In this document: positions 44,601 through 57,810 of the stretch, one piece after another
Layout of the letters: each line of letters begins with the position of its first letter
How positions within the stretch are numbered: position 1 is the stretch's first letter
Source: Xiphias gladius
Taxonomy: Eukaryota > Chordata > Actinopteri > Istiophoriformes > Xiphiidae
Direction of reading: 5' to 3'
DNA length: 64,000 nt
Assembly (NCBI RefSeq): GCF_016859285.1
Contig: NC_053415.1
Span: forward strand, 15,455,501-15,519,500
Position numbers and translations under genes: made by a program
The notes under the pieces: model-generated
Databases searched by the model: none
Told to the model about the DNA's origin: nothing
What the model saw: the letters and a program-made list of their open reading frames with translations, nothing else

Positions 44601-47600
44601 TATTAAATGAGTCTACCGACACATGTTCAACCTGTGCTGGAGCTATTCATATAAAACCACTGTTACATTATTAAACCCACTCATCCATTTTTCACAATTT
44701 TAGCGAGACTTATAATTGTGTTTAAAACTGTATTGTTATCATTATAACTATTTTTTTTCTACTTTTTAATTCCAGTTGGGCACTGTTAGGAGCTGGAATG
44801 GACACAGAACTGCCTTCAATTACCATCCCACCCCCTTTTTTACTCAATTTTATTTTTCTCTTGGGCAATTATATTAGTGTGACAATAGCGGGACCTAGAA
44901 TTTCATTTATTAGTTGACATGTATTTCTGAGAAGGAGAAGAAAACTAACTTAGATTCCAGTTTATTAGGTAGATCTATCTAAACCTAATGCAGTCTTACA
45001 CAACAGTCTTGCAGTAAATCCTCTCTTCATGACGGTTATAATGTTCAGATGTTGCTGAAACCGATTTAGAGAAGTGTTGACTCAACTGTATGATCATTCT
45101 GGTGGATGTAGTTTGTGGTGCTGAACTGTATGGCATTATACTGACAGGTGTTTCTATTATTTTGTCCGCCCCATTAGTCAATGAGAGTAGGCTTAACAAG
45201 AGAAACACCTCTCTGTATAACACAATACAATTAAAACAGCACCACAAGCTAATTCCTCCAAAATTAACAGTTTCAACAAAATCACAACATTATAACCTTC
45301 ATGAAGGTAGGATTTACTGCAGGGCTGTTGTGTTAGACAGCATTAGTTTTTAGCTAGGTGTACCTAATAAAATGACCAATGAGTGTATACAGTTAGTTAC
45401 ATAAGTATTTGGACAGTGACACAGTTTTGGTAATTTTGCTTCTGTACACCACCACAATGGATTTGAAACAAAGCCATCAAGATGTGATTGAAGTGTAGAC
45501 TTCCAGCTTTAATCCAGGGGTTTAACAAAAATATTGATTTAACCGTTTAGGATTTGCAGCCATACAAATACATAGTCCCTAATTTTCAGAGGCTCAAAAG
45601 TAATTTTAAAAATTCCCTCATTATTTCATGACAAATTAAGCAAATAAATGGTCTGGAGTTGATTCCAAGTGTTGAATTTGCCTTTGGTAGCTCTTCAATA
45701 TGCGGTCCAAAGAGGTGTTAATGCAAATGAAAGAGGCCATCATTAGGCTGAAAGAACAAAACAAACCTATCAGACAGATGGCAGAAACTTTAGGAGTGGC
45801 CAAATCAACAATTTGCTCCATTCTTAAAAAGAAGGAATTCATTGACGAGATCAGCCACACGAAAAAAGGCCAGTAAGACCACGGAAGAAAACTAAAGTGG
45901 ATGAATCTAGAATTCTTTCTCTGGTAAAGAAAGACCCCTTCACAACAGCTAGTCAGGTCAAGAACACTCTTGAGGAGGTAGGCATATCGTTGTCAAAGTC
46001 TACAATCAAGAGACGCCTTCATGAATGTAAATGCAGAGGGTTTACCTCAAGGTGCAAAGCACTGATATCACTCAAGAACAGAAGGGCCAGATTAGACCTT
46101 GCCTTTAAACATCTAAAAAAGCCTGCCCAGATGAAACCAAGATTAACTTGTACCAGAATGATGGGAAGAGAAAAGTACGGAGAAGGAAAGGAACGGCTCA
46201 TGATCCAAAGCATACTACATCATCTGTCAAACATGGTGGTTATATGGCATGGGCGTGTATGGCTACCAATGTAACGGAGTCACTGTTGTTTATTGATGAT
46301 GTGGCTACTGACAGAAGTAGCCGGATGAATTCTTAGGTGTATAGGGCTCTACTATCTGCTCAGATTCAGCCACATGCTGCAGAACTGATAGGACGGTGCT
46401 TCACAGTACAGATGGATAATAACCAAAAATATACTGCGAAAAACAACACAGAAGCTTCTCAAGGCAAAGAAATGGAATATTATTCAATGGCCAAGTCAGT
46501 TACATGACGTCAGCCCAACTGGGCAAGCTTTTCACTTACTGAAGACAAAGCTGAGGGCACAATGACCCACAAAAACGAGCAGCAACTATAGGCGGCTGCA
46601 GTAAAGGCCTGGCAAAGCATCTCAAGGGAGGAAACTCAGCATTTGGTGGCGTCCATGGATTCCCAACTTCAGACAGTCATTGATTGCAAAGGATTTTCAT
46701 CTAAGTACCAGAAATTATCTTTATATTTGTAATTATGTTGGTTTGTAAAATTACTTTTGAGCCTCTGAAAATTAAGGACTATGTATAAAAATGGCTCTAG
46801 ATAAAGCTGAAAGTCTCCACTTCAATCAAATCTTGATGGCTTTGTTTCAAATCCATTTTGGTGGTGCACTGGTGCTAAATTACAAAAATTGTGTTGCTGT
46901 CCAAATACTTTTCGGCAAATTGGTAAAGTAATGCTTAACACGCAGTAAACATATCCTTGTAATGTATGAACTTAGTATTGCCCCTGGTGAGCCAGTCTGT
47001 TCTATTACTTTATTTTATCTTTTTTTTCCGTTGTTTATACCTCCTGTGCATATTTTTTTTTTCAAAAGCTGTACAAGGTGGTTGTCAAGTCTGCAACAGC
47101 AGTTTTATACACTTCATTGTTAAACCACAAAAATCACACTACCTAATTAATAACTAAATTAAGTGAAGCTTCGGTTTAACTTATTGTTTCCTTCTCAGTA
47201 AACTGGCTCCCAATCAACTCCATAAATGTGCATACTTTCAATAAAATGATTTTATACATCAGCAACATTAAATTTCCATCTCTGGTAGGGACAAAGGGAC
47301 ACCAAAACAGGTTTGACACACCTCACTCTTCTGGTCTGAATAGGATGAAACACTCTGACTTTGTGCAGCTGACTGTTACATTTTCCTCTATGCACTGTCA
47401 CTGGACTCTTTGTGATGTTCCTTTTTGTGTTGCTGGAGCCATACTGGCTCACAGCTCAACTACCCCAGCAGAGACGCTCCCACTACTCCACTATGTTCAG
47501 TCCAACCCAGCTGATGTGGTAGACTGACAGTAAGCTTTTCAAACCAAGCTAACCACAAAATGATCCAGCTGTCAGCCACATTGACACTTTACAGCTGTGT

Positions 47601-50600
47601 CCTGCTATAGTTCATGAGCAGTAAAGTTTACTAACTACACAAAATAACTGACAGATGACCTTATACATTTCTACATTTAAATGTAATTCCTTTGTCACCA
47701 AGCACATCAACAACGAAATCTTCTCCAGCACTAAACTTGACTTTGGTAACTGGACATGTTGGAATAATGTTGACCTTTGAATCATAGGCAGATTGTTTTA
47801 TAACTTCAGGTGCCATCCAGAAAGGTGTTCCAACAAATGTGTTCCTCTTTATCTGTGTATCTGTCAACTGGCCGGCCACTCCAAAGTCTGCCAGCTTCAC
47901 ATCGCCTTGTTCTGACAGCAACACGTTGGCAGCTGAAAGCAAGAGAGACCAAAATATGAGTTGGATCATATACTATTTTTGAAAACATTGTGCTTAGCTT
48001 CTGGCAGTAACCTTAAGTAAGTAAGATTATGTTGGAAAAACCTGATTATTTGGCAATTTAAAGCATTAATCAGGTTTCTAAAAGGTTTTTAAGTATTTTA
48101 ATTTGCATCACAAAGACCCAGGGAAAGGAAAGGAGATATGTAATTGGCTTTCTACAGGAACTAAGAAACATTGCAGAAAAAAATAGCAAAATAGCTGCAT
48201 AAAGCTCTTGTCTGCACTGCTCTCGCCACAGCAACGTACACCTACTTCAGTACTATGAATGTCAACAAATAAAATGAGCTCCTCTATCACCCATCACTAT
48301 TTTTTTTTTTAAAAAGTTATTTTTGATACTATAAAAGACAGACTACAGACTGCAGCTCTTACACGCACACATTACATTCAGGAGTGAAATTTGGACAAAT
48401 TAAAGTCATCTGACTGATTACAGACAATCCACTGACAACACAGGTTTACTATGAGCTACATAATCACACATCCTCTGAGTTGTGGAATTTACTTTTTTAG
48501 AAAACAAAAAAATGATGGCATTGCATAATAAATTCAATTACAAGCCTATAGTTAAAACAAGATGATGGCATGTACCAATGTTACCTTTGATATCTCTGTG
48601 GATTTTCTTTTCAGAGTGCAGATACTCAAGTCCCTTGAGGATCTCTCTCAGGATCGTGGCAATCTGTGTTTCATCCAGTGCACCTGGTTCCAACTGGATG
48701 AGTGGATAAATTAAAGGATAACAGGTGACTTTGGGCTAAACTTTGAAAGATGGCACAAATGTTACATTGTATTAACGGTAATTATGGTCTACAAATGAAA
48801 CAGTTAAGGTTAAAATCATCTGAAAATTCGTCATTTACTTTATTTTAAATACTTACCAAATCAAGGGCTGATCCTCCACCCAAATATTCCATAATAATCC
48901 ATAATTTTGTACCCTGAAAAGTAAATCAGCTACTCAGTCTAGATAGTGTTCACAGTTTAAATGGTTATTACAAAAGATTAACAGCTTATACTCACTTTTT
49001 CCACTTTTATAAAAATAAGTCAGAATAACTTCATGGTAAATCCTCCTCTTTTTGCGGCTGTAAAGAGTCATTAATCCAGTTATCAATCCTCATGTATTCT
49101 AGTTGTTTTGGAAAGGTCTCAAGACTACACTAGCTAATTTACTGTGTGCTTTGTGGAGATAACAACTTCACTGCTGACAAGAGGGAAAGATTATGACAAA
49201 TGTTTTAAATTTTGCTTTAACCATTTTTTTGTTTTTGTTTTTTAATTTAATGCATACCACCCTAAAAAATATGCTGTATGTAAATATGATGGCAACTAGG
49301 TATAATGTCAATGTATCATATGCCATGTTATGCATGTAGTAACACAGAGCAATTGTTCTGTAAATGGCTGAAATTGCACTGACTAGGCAAGTGGCCAGGC
49401 AAATGTATTGTGTCTTCAGTCTTATAGAAAAACACACTTGTTACATAATATGAAAAGGGAGTCACTTTACTATTGATCTGTAATTATTAACTGACATAAT
49501 CATCTGTTTATCAACTGACACTGACTATTAATAATTAAATATTCTATTCATCACATACTGACATTTATAACGGGCTGATTTATGCTGCAGCTGAGACTAA
49601 TTCATCATCAATCAGACACATGCAATTATATTTAACAATCAAATCAGATCGGTTAAAATTCAACCTAATGACAAAGCAAACTATCACTGCCTAAATTACT
49701 GAAGGAAACCACAAGTACAATCTTATATATTCAATCAAATATTCCAGATAAATCAGCCAATCCTTAAATATTTTTATACATTTCAGATTATCAGTAGGCA
49801 GTTTACTGAGGTAAAATCCTCAGAATATGTGATCATACATTATCACAAAAGGTTTTTAAATAAGTAACTGCACATCCTCTCTTCTACAGAAAGACTTTGG
49901 TTTGATTGAATCCTGTACTTGTCCGAAACACCAGATACATCTCAGCTGTCCAATCCAGTTGTGCTCAGAAGCATTGGGTAACACCTGTTTCCTGCACAAG
50001 TGCAACATTTTCATATGAATAAATGAAATATTATCTGTGACGGACTTTCAGACGGCCAGAATGTCACTACAACTCCAGATCTGTGGATGTGTCCTCTGGT
50101 TTGTTTGCTGTGATTTCCAGGAGCACATAGTCTACTTCGGATGTCAAACTTACTTAGACCGTCTCTGCTGTTGCCCCTGCCGCCGCCCACACAGCAGCAG
50201 TGGTTTCTTTATGCTATCCTTTAGGGGTTACAAGTAACTTCTCCTCATCCTCACTTTTTCACACTTTTCTTCTGCAAAGGGTGGTGCAGTATAAAACAGA
50301 TATCAAAAGGAAATCTACAAACATTTATTCTTAACATTTTGTTTCATATTAAGTATAAAACAAAATGTACAGAGTTTGTATGATTAAAATTTGTGCTTAG
50401 AAAAAACCAGGTGATACCCTCTGTTTTTGGCTTCAGTAAAAATGTATGGTGGGGTACAACATGAGGACTCCTTGTTTCACCTATATTTGTAACATTTTGA
50501 CAAATTGGGACCAATTAATGTATGCTGAAATCAGCTGCTAGCAGTTCCTGTTTGCAATTTACAGATGGGTGTACAGACAACTATCACTGGATTACTCTGA

Positions 50601-53600
50601 TATTGTGGAAAACTTAAAAATATGATGATTCTCAGGCAAGTTCTGGAGCTATAAGGATCATCTTTATTTCTATGATTTCTAAGCAAATTCATGACCAATT
50701 ATGTGCAGTGGGCTTCAATGATAATGTTATCTTCGGGAAGTCTAAGTCCAACTGAAACTTAAAATATGTATATCATGTCTGTGTGTTTGACTGAGTTATG
50801 ACTCAGACTTGACACAAACTGTGGCAATCAGGCACTGAGGGTTTTAAAAGCATTGTAATAGCCTCCATGAGCTGTGTGTTACAGCCACTGCTGCTGCTGC
50901 TGCTGCTGCTGCTGCAACTGCTTACTGCATTGGTAAACAGGACAAACCAGTGGGACAAACTAAAATAACTAACTTTTCATTGTTTTTAGAAGACCAGCAT
51001 GCACCTGTCCCTTTCACAGTATCTCTGAGTCACGACTCCCCCAGGTCTCCCAGGGGAGACAAAGTTAGAAAACATCCGCCCTAAAACAACCAGAGAACTC
51101 AAAGGATAGCTACCTTAGTATAAACGGTATAAGCAAAGCCTCTCCCCGCTGACAAATATTCAGAGTATGTATCATTGTCATCACCCTACTTTCAACCTAC
51201 AGCCTATCCATTTCATTTAAGTTTTTATATGTTGTCTTTAATACAGACTGTTGAGTAGGTTCTATCTGGTAGAAATACTATGGCAATCACTTGCTGACGC
51301 TTTTCTTTGTCTCCAGTAGCAGCACAAGCAGTTTGTTTGGAACAAATGAAAATCCCATTAACATGATCAATTGTTGCCACCAGTGCCACCACAACTGACA
51401 AAACAAGAAAAATCAGAACTAAATCAAAACAAAATCTCTTTAAAAAAAAAAAAAAACTCCTAGTAAAGACCCAACGACTACCCAATGAGTATTACACTTT
51501 TTTTTAAAACACACATGTAAATACATACATACAAACAGAACAAATACCATGCTTATATACTACACACAAATAAGCCTTAAGTCTCTCTTTCAGCCAGCAG
51601 CATAACTCTAGCTAATGGACACCCACGTCTCTCCTTACTGCTGCTAAGTACCATAGTAAATGCTGTGAGAGGCACTCTAAGCACCATCACATGTAGGGTG
51701 AAAATCTACTATAGTTACAAAATATGTTTTGCAACTGAGTGATGCTGTCAATTAAGCTCTCACGGATGACCAAAACACCTGAGACATATGCTTTTTTTTT
51801 GTCCTAGGCTGGCTTGGATTATATATAGAGCAAGTTGTAAGGGTTTTTAAGGGAGTTTACATTCACAGCAGATGAATATCACAGGGTTTATACCCTTATG
51901 TCAGTCATGCTGTACTTTTCTATGCATAAAGGGGGCTAGAATTCCTACACTTTTCAACATATATGCATGTGAACACCCTGATATTGAAGCTGAGAGCTGG
52001 CACATGGACATCATAGTCATTGTTTTATTTCAAATCCAATTTGCTGGAGTACAGAGCAAAAGGAACAAAACACATGTCCAAATACTCACAGCCCAAGATA
52101 TATATATATGACTGCAATGTTAGCCCATTTCTAGTTGTTCTACAGCAAACTGTGTCATATTACACAGGCAATACTTGTTCCATTGCCCATATGCATTATT
52201 TATTGACCTACATTGCACACTTGCTTGCAGGAACATAATAGTGACATATGCATTACGTCAAGCACGGACTATTACAAGTTCACTAAATTATGTTCTTCTT
52301 GAGGTTAAAGCTTACCTTAAGATAGGATCCAAAATACTTAGTGATAAATGGACTGTCACACTGGCTGAGAACTGTGATTTCCTGTTGAATGTCCTCTATT
52401 TCATCCTCCGCTTCCTCCAGATCAATAATTTTAATAGCCACAACTTTCTGAGTCCGATTGTCGATGCCTTTAAAAACTTCACCAAAAGAGCCTTTTCCTA
52501 TCCTCTCCAGCTTGGTAAAAAGCTCCTCCGGGTCAGCTCTGAAATTCTGTGTGACAGAGATGGTTGGAGAGAGAAGAGAGTGCATTCTAAATAATATGAA
52601 ACCACAAGAAACTGAATAAATTCAGTGTACAAATACATATCACAAATAAAACTAAATATTTAACTTAAAAGCACAGGAGGTAAAATTGCAGGTATTCAAG
52701 CAGTTGTTAACACAGGCACACAGCTCTACATATGAGCATAATGTAAAATGAATTAAAATGATGTTATTAAAGAGAAAGAAGGATTTTTATATCTTCACGA
52801 TAAAGAGGCAACAAGCTGGTATAGTCTGGGGGTCTAATGGTTGTAGACAAGGCATAGTTCTGTCTCTGCTGACACTGTCTTTCAACACATAATATAAACA
52901 TCTGGACAAAGAAGATCTGGGTAGAGCTCCTATCAGGTGGGAAACAGACAGTGTGAGTGTGTGACGGAACGGCAAAGAGATGAGGATGAAATAGTGTGTG
53001 TGTGTTGAAGAGAGAAAAGGCAACAGTTGGCGACTAGCTTCCTTTGGCAATCTTAATATCTTGCAAACTGTGATGTCGGTCAGCAACTAATGATTATTTT
53101 TATCATCAAATAAGCTGCAGTTTATTTTCTCCTTTTAAAAAAAATTGTGAAAAGAAAATGGCATTTAAAATTTATCTAAGCCCACGGTGACATCTTCAGT
53201 TTGCTTGTTTTGTCCAACCAACAGTCTAAAACCTAAAGAAATTCAATTTACTGTCATTTATGACAAAGAAAAGCAGCATATCCTCACATCTGAGAGGCTG
53301 GACTACACAATGTTTTGCATTTTTGCTTATAAAATTACTCAAACGATTGATCATCTATCAAAAATAATTTCCAATTAATTTTCTGCTTACTGACTACTTG
53401 AATAATCAAATCATTATCTTAGCTCCTCTCCCCACAGAAGTCTAGGATCAGGTTGATATACTTCAAACCTGGCAGCAGCTGACCAAAAATGAATAGCTGG
53501 CCAAATACCAGTAAATCTTATGACTTCTGTATGTCACAGAGTTATCGAGACCAGTTGTATTTAATCCAAGATATACTTGACAATAGGTCAGCATTAAAGG

Positions 53601-56600
53601 GGTACTCCACCAATTTAGTATTGCACTTCCATAAAGTTCGTCACAAGAGACTTAACAAAAAAACAAAAAAAAAAAACTCCCTCAGTTAGTGGTTAAGTTT
53701 TCTATCACAAATGTGTACTCTCAAAGCCCAAGCTGAGATAAACCCCGGTGACATCATAAGTGTTTTGCAGTGTCTGTGGAGAAAGAGTGTGCGTGGACAG
53801 GGTTGAGATAATCTCTCTTCATTCCAGCAGAAACAAAAGGCAAATGTCAATGTGGATATTTCCATCAAAACTGCAACTGCTGGCTGTTAGTTTTGTTTGA
53901 GCCACTTCATGCTTCACTCTCTCACAATAAAGTATGTTAATAAAAGTATGTAGTTGTTTAACTGAGTATCTGTCACCTGGGTGACAGCTTGCGTAACCAG
54001 TGTTCAGTGTGGGATAAATTAAAACAGTAAAAATGAGAAACGATCGGGCTTAGTAAAGCCAATACTGATCAATTAAACCATGTCTTGATTGGCTGTGGTA
54101 ATGATCTTGAAGATCATCTTGGGACATCTATACTTTGCTTTATACAGTTCAGCTGCTTAGGCTAGATGTTATCTGTTCTTGGTTTTCTCTGCAATAACAA
54201 GGAGTGTTATACTAAGAAAAAATTACATTGCCCAAAAGCCAAAACCAATCGTTTTATCAATTTCTGATTAACTAAACCCAACAATGTGTGGAATTCAAAA
54301 CCAAAATTAACAACAGCAACAAATTAAATACAATAACTTCATTTAATCCAAGATTTTCATTTATCCTTTGTTGACGAACAAAAAGCACTCTACAAATTTT
54401 GTACTTCAGCCTTAACCTCTACAAGCAGACAAACTTCTAAATCCTCTCAGACCAAAATTTGTGGGTTTGAGTAACACTTAAATCATGAGACAGCGTATCA
54501 TAGACGTACTTAATGCTTAATGACCTCTCCCGTAAAGGCTAAACAGAAACTGAAGGACTACACCCTGACTTATTGACTGGACTAAATGGCTTATTTCCCC
54601 ATGGAGCACCATGGAGGGAGTAATGGTCTTCAAGTTGGCCAGTTCAATTTCCCTTCATGCATGGCACTAATTAGCCTAAACTGACTGAGAAGTGCCATAA
54701 TTTCCCTGATAAAAGCAGTAAAAAAAAAAATCCTGTACTGAAAAAAGTTACATCTTATAAAAGTATGTATATTTTTAAATTAATGTGAAAATTTGAAATC
54801 TAACAAATTATATTTTTGCAGTAGCTTTATTAAGAAGAACTGAAGCAAGTAAGCTTGATGCTTAATTTACTAGGTAACCCTTTCCTAAAAGGATGATCTG
54901 TTGGCTCACACAGCATATTGCTCTAGAGTCCCCCCAGAGAATAGTTTCCTCTAAATGTGCTAATGCATGGTGGTCAAACCTATATGGAAGGGGAGATGAG
55001 CAGCTGCACTTTGAAAAACTGGTAAAGAGGTGGCTGCCGAATTTGAAAGCAAAAGGACTTTACATCAAAGACAAAGAGGCAAAGCGGTGCAGAATAAAGC
55101 AGAGTAGAAACAACACAACCGAAATACTATCATAACACTGGTGTGGTCAGTCATCCAGGTGAAAATCATAATGTCGAGGCTGACCTCTGTAAAAACAATG
55201 GGAAAAACAACAAGGGCACTGTGACCACAGACTACACATGATGGGAATGTACTTGCCATATCCACAGTCAGCAGGTTTACTGCGACAACTAAAGCTGCCT
55301 GAACCTCGCTCTAAAAGCATGTGTTTGATGCTCTCCCATCTGCACCACACAACTGTGTAGTCTAGTGTCATCCACGCACCACAACCCTCAGGGTTGAAGG
55401 CTCAATGGCAGTACTCCAACTGCTAACAACCCTCTGCGTGGTAATCCGTGGGTTCAGATTTGTTGTTTCCCCGCTAAACCTGTATTTGTCTGTGCATATG
55501 CTAACGAAGCATTCATAATTCAAGAAAAAGAGATATATTGTGTGCTATCAATGGAATAATCATGCATCTCTTGGTTGTGTCACCCGAGGAGGTTGTCATT
55601 CTTACATGGACTTTACAGTGGCCTACTTTATACAAACTCTTCAACCAGGGCACGTGCTGACTGCCTGGTGGCTGATTCAACTCAAAAATAATCAAAGTTC
55701 AACTTTAGACTATCACAACCTTCAAGCTACCATACCATTGGCAGCCCATAAAAATGCAATTACAGTACATTGACGTACATTTTCGAAGTAATTTCGAAAT
55801 CAGTGTCAAAATTATAGCTGAAACCATTAGTCATTTATTCCATTAGTCAATCAAAAGAAAATTCAATTAATCAACAACTATTTTCTTGTGATACTAAAAG
55901 GAATGTCTCGAGATTTTGAAGTGTCGATGGGAGTATACATGAAATTAGATGACATTAGCGCTGAAAAATTGAGTTAATTAATTGATTAGTTCATGGATCA
56001 ATTGATTATTAAATGACAACTATGACATAAGTTAGTATTAAGTTGATTCATTTATTGAGCAAAAATTCCAAACATGCTCTGGTCCCAGCTTGTGAAATCT
56101 GAAGACTAACTGCATTTCTCAATTTTATAAAACTGTAAACTTAAAATCTTTTTTTTCCCCCTTTTTTTTGCTGTTGTTCAAACAAAATTAACAATTTAGA
56201 AGCATGAGCTTTGGAAATTATTATGGAAATTTTCACTATTCACTATTTTTCTGACATTCTAAAGACCTACAGATTTGTCAGATTAATCAGTAATGACTTT
56301 TAGGACCGCCGTATGCTGCTACAGGGTTTATCCTGAGATAATACATTTAAATATAATCACTGGTTGTAACCTTAACTTACATCACCTTGGGCTTCGGTAT
56401 TTAATGATTCTTAATGCACCAAAAAATAACTGAGTAATCGGCAAAATAATCGCCAGATTAATCATAAAAAATAAGCTTTAGCTGCAACTCTAATCAAAAT
56501 GAATAGGTGTAAAAAACAGACTGCTCTGTTAGATTAAAATGACAAACAGGGCTCATGACTTGATATATCACCAACTGTAGGAATTAAATACACACAATAT

Positions 56601-57340
56601 GCTGTATGTAGAGCATCATTTCAGGTCTCAGAAATTATTAGAACTGAAACATTTAGTCAATTATTCCACTGGTTAATCACAAAAAAATATATATATATAT
56701 TTAAGAAAAAAATTGACATTTTTCAAGTCAAATGAAAAACATTTGATGTGTCAATCTTCTCAAATTTGAGAACATTTATACATTTTACATTACAATAAAC
56801 CGAATATCTTTGAGTTTTACAGTGCCGGTCACAAAAGATAGCAACATGGATACATCAACTTGTGTTCTAGGGCTTTTTGATGGGCATTTTAGTCTATAAT
56901 GGATGCATGGATGTTTATAAATTAGGAGTAAACTTAGTCAGAATAAAGGGCATATCTATGATTTTGACGGCCCGTCAGTCATTCAGTAAAGTTAGCTCTG
57001 ATAACAGAAAGACAGGCATGATGTCATCCTTCCCTATTGATAACTCAGATCACATACAGTCATTGTGGACTTTGTTAAATAAATGCATTTATCGTTAAAA
57101 AAAAAAAAAAGCAAAGCTTATTAGTGTTAAACGTGATACGGATGCAGTGTTCCTGTAACGGTAGATAAAGTTGTTTACAGGCAAATACTTCAACTTCCGA
57201 GAGGAAACGCGAAGTTAAATGTCGGGTGGCTCTGAACCAAATGAACTTGCTACTAAATGTTCGCATTTATTGTGATAATATAATGTAAAATAATGTACCT
57301 GAATCCCCGGCAGTCCACTCTGAATAGGAGAGTGAGCCAT
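41619..57340 (-). CDS. stk24: Serine/threonine kinase 24 (MST3), GCK-III Ste20-like kinase
   Basis: Cytosolic/Golgi protein kinase of the GCK-III group, a STRIPAK and MO25/CCM3 partner. Minus-strand exons, first to last: 57299-57340, 52316-52546, 48857-48913, 48585-48693, 47775-47932, 43909-44094, 43650-43795, 43434-43566, 43228-43296, 42886-43022, 41619-41652. Together they give 433 residues (human 431-443). It begins [14 protein letters not shown]. The glycine loop is IGKGSFGEV (30-38) with catalytic K53 in VAIKI. HRDIK, DFG ([10 protein letters not shown]), the activation-loop threonine in [10 protein letters not shown], and APE follow. The GCK-III motif [17 protein letters not shown] is intact. 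The linker [19 protein letters not shown] is MST3-like and separates it from STK25 and STK26. The C-terminal helix [31 protein letters not shown] is the CCM3/PDCD10-binding part. The last exon adds only 11 residues. Confidence 0.96.
41950..42480 (+). repeat. Dispersed teleost repeat in last stk24 intron
   Basis: It contains the characteristic block ACCTATTAGATGGATTGCGATGAAATTTTGTCCAGAAATTGGTGGTCCCC, then TTTGATGGATTGTCATGAAGGATGAATTCTAATCACCTTGGTGATCC. The first motif at 42260-42300 is seen reverse-complemented in 850-1250. Highly diverged, no frame. Confidence 0.6.
44950..45387. mobile_element. Fold-back MITE in stk24 intron
   Basis: The two halves are near-perfect reverse complements. For example TGCAGTAAATCCT at about 45010 and AGGATTTACTGCA at about 45308, and ACGGTTATAATGTT against AACATTATAACC. 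The ends carry TTTATTAGGTA and TACCTAATAAAATGACCAATGAGTGTA. Mirror-image open frames on both strands are a by-product of the palindrome. It is directly followed by the Tc1-like element. Confidence 0.85.
45390..46923 (+). mobile_element. Degenerate Tc1/mariner-like transposon
   Basis: Inverted repeats of about 200 bp. The left one (about 45390-45607) has AAGTATTTGGACAG, AATGGATTTGAAACAAAGCC and AATTTTCAGAGGCTCAAAAGTAATTTT. The right one (about 46747-46923) carries the reverse complements of each. TA dinucleotides flank it. About 1.53 kb, lying in an stk24 intron. Confidence 0.88.
45700..46700 (+). pseudogene. Broken Tc1-like transposase
   Basis: Recognisable N-terminal helix-turn-helix (start [14 protein letters not shown], then [12 protein letters not shown]). 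A frameshift at the A-run near 45862 precedes the next segment ([24 protein letters not shown], 45897 onward). Further frame changes occur near 46130-46150 and after 46335, where [12 protein letters not shown] and WP-like remnants of the DDE catalytic region remain. It cannot encode an active enzyme. Confidence 0.85.
48914..52315 (-). other. stk24 intron 2
   Basis: 3.4 kb of AT-rich DNA with a (CTG)9 run at 50888-50915 and many short random frames. No exon or RNA gene is recognised. Confidence 0.65.
50888..50915 (+). repeat. (CTG)9 tract in stk24 intron
   Basis: Uninterrupted CTG units; CAG on the stk24 strand. Confidence 0.95.
52547..57298 (-). other. stk24 intron 1 with several AT-rich repeats
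   Basis: 4.75 kb. It contains diverged copies of an AATCGATTAATC/CACATTTGAGAGGCTGGA-type repeat at about 53085-53430, 55815-56500 and 56640-56790, in both orientations. No coding exon is seen. Confidence 0.6.
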
Positions 57341-57569
57341 GGCGTCAGATCGACAAAGATGACGCCTTTCCTCGTCTTTTTTGCTTGCCTTATCAGAGGT
57401 CTAACTTTAGTTTCCTCACAGACTGCTGATTTGGATGACCCGGTCCGTATTGCAAGCTGGTTAATGTATCAACGGAGCGGTCGCTTGGTTTAAATAAAAA
57501 AAAAAAAAAATAGCTTGACTTCTCGGCTTGTACTTCGAGCTGCTTGCCCTCTCCTCACTCGCCTTCCGC

Positions 57570-57810
57570 AGTTAGCTAACGTTAGCTAGGCTAGCTACTT
57601 CAGCAGCTAGTTAGCAAACAGTTAGCTGAATAATTATGTCTCCCGATAGGGTCTCTCAGCAGGGGGTTGGCAGTTTCCCGATGGTATGCTAGAGGTCTGG
57701 TCTAAAATAGCCGCACAGGGTAAAAATATGCACACTGTTATGTAGCTGTATCGCTTGTTGGTCTATGCTCTCATCACTTTTCTCTGTCGCCCGGCGCCAT
57801 CTTGGTTAAT
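57570..57810 (-). promoter_or_regulatory. stk24: stk24 promoter / leader region
   Basis: Upstream of the stk24 start. On the minus strand AAGATGGCGCC (57793-57803) matches the YY1-type element often found just inside vertebrate transcription starts. A cluster of GTTAGCTAACGTTAGCTAGG motifs lies at 57572-57632. The leader may be one long exon or spliced; this cannot be told here. Confidence 0.5.

Noticed and set aside
44996..45353. Two overlapping open frames on opposite strands with similar peptides
   Set aside because: Both are products of the fold-back palindrome, not genes.
50037..50237. 66-residue Cys-rich plus-strand frame in an stk24 intron
   Set aside because: No recognisable family, no splice context; consistent with a chance frame.
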